From Heterohyrax brucei (lineage: Eukaryota; Chordata; Mammalia; Hyracoidea; Procaviidae), in NCBI GenBank assembly GCA_028571685.1, contig CM053156.1:88291049-88355048 (forward strand): a stretch of DNA of 64,000 bases, read 5' to 3'. Both the position numbers and the translations under genes were made by a program. Numbering within the stretch: position 1 is the stretch's first letter; each line of letters opens with the position of its first letter. Positions 53,601 through 59,600 of the stretch are shown here, piece after piece. A model generated the notes under the pieces. It worked only from the letters and a program-made list of their open reading frames with translations, had not been told where the DNA came from and did not search any database.

Positions 53601-56600
53601 ACTGGCAGTCCTCATATACAGAATATCATCCCACACTCTGGAAGGCTTCTGGTGCAGAAAAACATGAGGCTCTCAATGTTTCAGGAAGAATTTGGAGAAA
53701 GCCTGAAGACGCTGGCTGGTTGGGGAAAAGAAAGAGAAGCCACTGTGAAACCCACCCAGACCCTTATTCCTGACAGAAAAAAAGGGAAAGGCACTTCCAG
53801 AGGGCACTGGTGAAACTCCAGTACAGCAGAGCACTGCCCGCTGCCCAGCATCAGCAATACTGTCTCACTAAGAGAAGAAAAACAGGGGGGGGGGGCGGGA
53901 AACCTCTTAATCTGATGACAGAGGGCCTCCCAGACATGGACTAGGGGCAGTGGAAGATCTTCTTCAAGTCAGAGAAGGGATTAGGGAGCTGGTGGTGTGG
54001 GAAGGAGCTCCACCCCTTGAAGAGCAACAAGTTACAGAACAGCTTCCTTGCCCCTAAACTGCTACCCATGCTAACAAGTCTCCAACAGTAACAGTGAATT
54101 GCAAAACTGCAAGAGATTATCGCACTCTGAGATGCTACACGAAACCCAGACCCAAAGCCAAGAGAGGAAACAAAAGAAGGCCCTGGGGGAGTTTGAAGCC
54201 TTTGGTGGTCATAATGACAACTTTTAAATCCAGCTTAACTTCCAGTTAGTTTAACACACTACTAAGGTGAGCTTAACCACTGTACCATCAAGGCTCCTTA
54301 GAGTTTAAAGACAGTTAAAAAAAAAAAACCAGAGACTATCATAAACCATTTTCCCTCAATAAATTCAACAACGCAGATGAAGTGAGCAGATTCCTTGAAA
54401 AACACAAGTTATCAAAGCTCAAAACCAAGTCAAACCCAAACCCACGACCGTCGAGTCCATTTCAACTCATAGCAATCTACTTGTCCCACAGAGTTCCCAA
54501 GGAGTGCCTGATAGATTTCATCTGCCAACCTTTTGGTGAGCAGACTTAGCATTTAACTGCTATGCCACCAGGGTTTCCATCTCAAGCAAGAGAAGGGTAA
54601 GAGTGACCGATCACAGGCTCTAGAGCAGCCAAGGAAAGGAAGGGGGAAGCACACAGGGAGCTGAACGGGGGCGGGGTGTGGAGTCAGGGACTGGTGAGCA
54701 GAGCGTCAGTGACGGCAGACATACCACAGCACTGATTTGGCTTCCACTAGTCTGGTTTTTTCGGAAACCCTGGTGACACAGTGGTTAAGTGCTACATCTG
54801 CTGAACAGAAGGTCTGCAGTTCAAACCCGTAGGTGCTCCTTGGAGACTCTACAGAGCAGTTCTACACTGCCCTACAGAGTCGCCATGGCTCAGAATGGAC
54901 TCGACGGCAGTGGGTTTTCAATCTGTTTTCTTAGAAAATACGCAGCTTCTACTTTATGTAAATCATAGAAAATCAGTCGAATACCTTCAATGTTGTATAA
55001 CTGGACTGTTTCCTCAGGCACTGTGACTGCTTCCCATTGATGATCCTTAAATTTAAAAACAGGTTTTGACAACAAACAGGTAAACAGACAGACAGTGATT
55101 TATTTCTGACTTAAAGCTTCTTTAAATCAGGCTTTTGGTATCAGTAATACTCAGTAGATCTAATAAATTTCTCGCTCTGAATGTCAGTGCATCAACTAAG
55201 AATGTCGTGTATTGTGCACATTACATGTAATCTCCTCACTTTTCATAGGAAATGATGTTGATCAACTTCAGAGTTTTCTAGTCTTGACCAAAACAAGAAT
55301 ATTATTGATATTTAACAGAGGATACCCTTTAAAAATATACCACTATCCTGTCATTTCTTCCTTTGAAATGTTTTATGAAGTGATACGCACCCCTCAATTC
55401 CCACAACAATCCCCAGGGCTTGTAACCACAGTACTTTTTAACTGCATGTCATTAGATTCAATCATTGGATGCACAGGAAAAGTAACCTGAAATGTTTTTT
55501 CCACTGAAAATGTGTGTACCAGTAAAATCATACTGAATTCACAGAGAAAGTCATGATGATAAAAGTTAGGCAGCATTCCTGAAAGACAGGACTCTACAAC
55601 TTTCCAGTAAACTTGTGAGGGGAACAGATCCTATTCTCCTGTTATTTAAAGGTAACTTACCCTGCTGGCTTGGCTACCCTGCAGAACTTGCCCTGAGCCC
55701 TCCACTTCCCACTAACCCCCTCCACTTCTTTGCCATAATTCTAACTAGTCCATACCCTAAGGGCGTCACCGCCTTTGGGGCCTTCTTAAGTTAAGGGGCC
55801 GTTTCTCCAAAGCCTCAGGTTGTGCATCCTGCTCTCTTACTCCAGGCTGCAGCAGTCTCCAATTCTGTCTGTGTCAGAGAAACTTGCTCCTTTGAGACAC
55901 AGGCCATCTGGTATATTCTACACCCACTAGTTGTTGTTATCTACCAACTTCCAAGTGACTGTCATACTGAGAACTGTATCACCTGGTTTGCTGTCTTTCT
56001 TTTGAAAAAAAAATTTTTTAAATTACAGAAGTTTCCAGATTTTTACAATACAGAAATCACAATACAATGAACTCTAAATATGTCTTTATCCAGCTTTGGC
56101 AGTCATCAGTCAACACATTGCATCTACCATGTCTCAGCGGGAAATCTTTGTGGCTCAGTGGTTACAAGCTACATCTGCTCACAAAAAGGGTGCCCGGTGG
56201 AATCCACCAGACTCTCCTTGGAAACTCCGCAGAGCAGTTTCTACTCTGTCCTATAGGGTGGCTATGAGTTACAGTCAACACAGTAGCACAACAGGTTTGG
56301 TCTGGGCTTTTGTTTCAGCTGCCTCTGTCCTGGCACATTCTTCCCTTCTGCCCATCATTACTCATCAACCTCCTTCTCTATTGGTTCCTCAACACCAATT
56401 TTAAAACGCTGTTATCTTTAAAACACGAAGTACCTAACAAAAGTACCTAACAAAAAACCCTCATCCGAAGTCCTCTTTCCTTCAGGAATGCCCAACTCCT
56501 CATCACTTAAATAAAAGAGTTCTTTGATGGGTCACCAGTTTTCACTTTATATGACCTCCAAGTGTATCTGATAGTGTTATAAACACTACACCTTGTAATT

Positions 56601-59600
56601 TGTTTTCTTTGGGCTGATACTGCAAGCATGTTTCTGGCTAGCCTCTTCTTCCTGTCCTACAGACACTGTGACTCTAGGCACTCACTAGATCCCATGGGTT
56701 TTACTTATAATCTACGTAAGATGGCTTCTAAATATTTACTTGTGTTTCAGTTTTCTCACCTGATCCTCAAATCAATACATCCAACAAATATTGGCCCTTA
56801 AATAGCTATCAATGGACAAGCCCTTGACCTTACATTCTCCGGGAGGAAAACCACAATGAACAACAAATATACCAAATGATTTTAAATGATAGTAATTACT
56901 ACAGAGGCAATAAAGCTGGGCAGTGTGACAGAATGTGGCTGGGAGGGTACTCTAAATTGAATGACAAGAGAATACCTCTACAAGGAAGTGACATTTGTGC
57001 TGAAAATTAAATGGGAAGAGACTAAGACACAAAGACCTGGAGGCAGTGTTCTACATGGCAGAGTTGGCAAACAGGAAAACCTGAGAGAGGTCAGAGGGAC
57101 GGGAAAAGAAAGAACGTGGCTGACACAGTGAATACAAACAGTGGTACGAAATATCAGAGAAACAGACAGAGGTCAGCAAATAAAGGGCCTTGACCGGCAT
57201 GTTAAAGAGCCAAAAGAGGGGATTTTCGTGGCCACTCCAAAAAACTGAGGTTCCAGTCTACTCAGAGACACCTCAAAAGAAAGTCCTGGTGAACTACTTC
57301 CCAAACAACCAGCCACTGGAAGCCCTGTGGAGCACAGCTGTACTCTGACACAGGGATCAGACTCCACTTGATGGAAACCAGTTATATGCAGAAGGGTCTG
57401 TAGGAAGAGCCAGAGGGAATACAGGAAGAATTTACTATTCTACATAAATCCTGTGGACAGGCAACAAAACCAGTTGCCATAGGATTGATTCCAACTCATC
57501 ATGACCCTACAGGACAGAGCAGGCACATAAGGTTTCCAAGGAGCAGCTGGTGGATCCAACATGTGAACCTTTTGGCTACCAGCCAAACACCCACTATGCG
57601 AGCAGGGCTCCATTCACAATATAGCAGGCATTTAAAACTTACAAATTCATTTTGTAGGTTCCTTACTACATATGACCAAACCAAAAAACCCACTGCCGTT
57701 GAGTTGACTCCAACTCACAGCAACCCTACAGGACAGAGCAGCACTGCTTCACTGAATCTCCTAGGAGTGACTGTTGGATTCAAACCAGGGATTCCTTACA
57801 CATGACACTAGAGTTCCATCATTCATTTTTTGGTCTGACTCACCCATTAGACCCAGCTGTGGGAGGGCAAGGGCCACATCTGTCCTATTCTATTCCTTTC
57901 CCCCAAATGAAAATGCAGCTCCCCAAAGAAACCCCAAGTAAAAGTACTCCTACAAATCCTGCAGGAAAATGTACACTAATGAAAACTGTCACCAATCCTG
58001 AAAGGCAGACATATCACTGGAACTAGATTTCCATGAAGCATTCTAAGGAAGTACAAAAGAATAAACGTATTTGGAAACTCTTAACAGCCATTGGGTTGAC
58101 ATCCATCTATAAAGCGCTTACCTGGGACGAAAAGCAAGATTTCGCAGAAACACAAAAAGACTAAGGCCTCAGTATAAGGCAACCAGCCCCAATCAGAGCA
58201 CTAACCACTCTCAACTCCCACTCAGACTCGGCCGACTCTGCCCTCGGAGCTAGAAGCATGCTGCTGTACCCAATAGGAGGGCGCGGCCACTAGGACACAA
58301 AAGGCCTCAAGGATCTTCCTCAGGTTAAAAGTATCAGAGAAATAACCACCTAGCTGGAAGGTTTAAATATAGCAGACAATGTAGCACAGAAGCAAAGGAG
58401 GAAAATTCACTTCCGAACACCACCTTACGAAATCAGTCCCTCACTACCTCTGATTTTACCAATAAGTGAAAACCACTAGTCATTACCAGTTAGTTATCTT
58501 GAATCGAGTATCTCTGTACACTGTGACTGGCTCTCTTTTCAAGATTCGATTCGCTTTGTTCATGTGACTCTAAAATTTCATTTGTCATTAACAGATCATT
58601 TATTTCTGAAGAACTCATTGTAAATGTTAAAAAAAAGCTACTATTAAAATTTACTGTTAATTTTTCTGAAATTACACTCATTTTTAGTTAGCTTAGTAGG
58701 TTACCACGTTAATCTAAACTACTGGAATTAACACTGAAATTTATTACAATAGGTAGAAAAAAACAAATCTAAAATCTTAAAGTGAATTTCACTTTTAATA
58801 CACATACAAATATATCTAAAACAATACGGAGGGATGAATGCTTACATCATCATCTCCAGCAATGTAGAACGACAGAGTCTGACTACCCAGATTGAAATCA
58901 ATCCAGAATTCCTCAAGTTTTTCATCTGATGGTATTTGTAACTAATAAAACAAAACACATAAAACAAGCATATAATATTCTTTTAAGAACGACAAAAGAA
59001 GTTTATGACCATGCTATATTCATGACTGACTTAAGACTGGAAGGGCAGGGAAGAGAAAGAGCAGACTAGTCTAACATTTAGATCAGTCTGGAAACAACCA
59101 AACGAAATGCTGCTTTACAATGTTACCCAGCAACAGGCTAGCCTCCAAAAACCACAAATATTTCAAGTGCTAACAGAGGCTGACAGTAGTCGTTTGAGTA
59201 TACTCATGAATGATAATTCCATACAGGCTTCATTACTGAAACAAAAGAACATTTTTAAAAGTTAATTCTTTACTTTAAAGTTATCCTGGGTCACAGATAC
59301 TGTTTCATAAAAACGTCTCTTCATGTCACTGTCTCATTCAAGACACTACATCAGCTATAGCTATAATCTAATTATGACTATTTTTAATGTTCTTATCAAC
59401 ATACCCTTAATTCACTACACATTTGCATCAAAAATCATCCCATAACTAAAAAGAAAATGAAAGGTATACATTTAAAACTTACTTCATGTTTATCAAGAAA
59501 TGCTGATAAACAAGGAAATGTAAAGACCCTGAAATAAAAAGTAGATTGAGTTAAAGGAAAAAATAGCCTTTCGCAGCATAATCTGTCTAGTCATGGAAAT

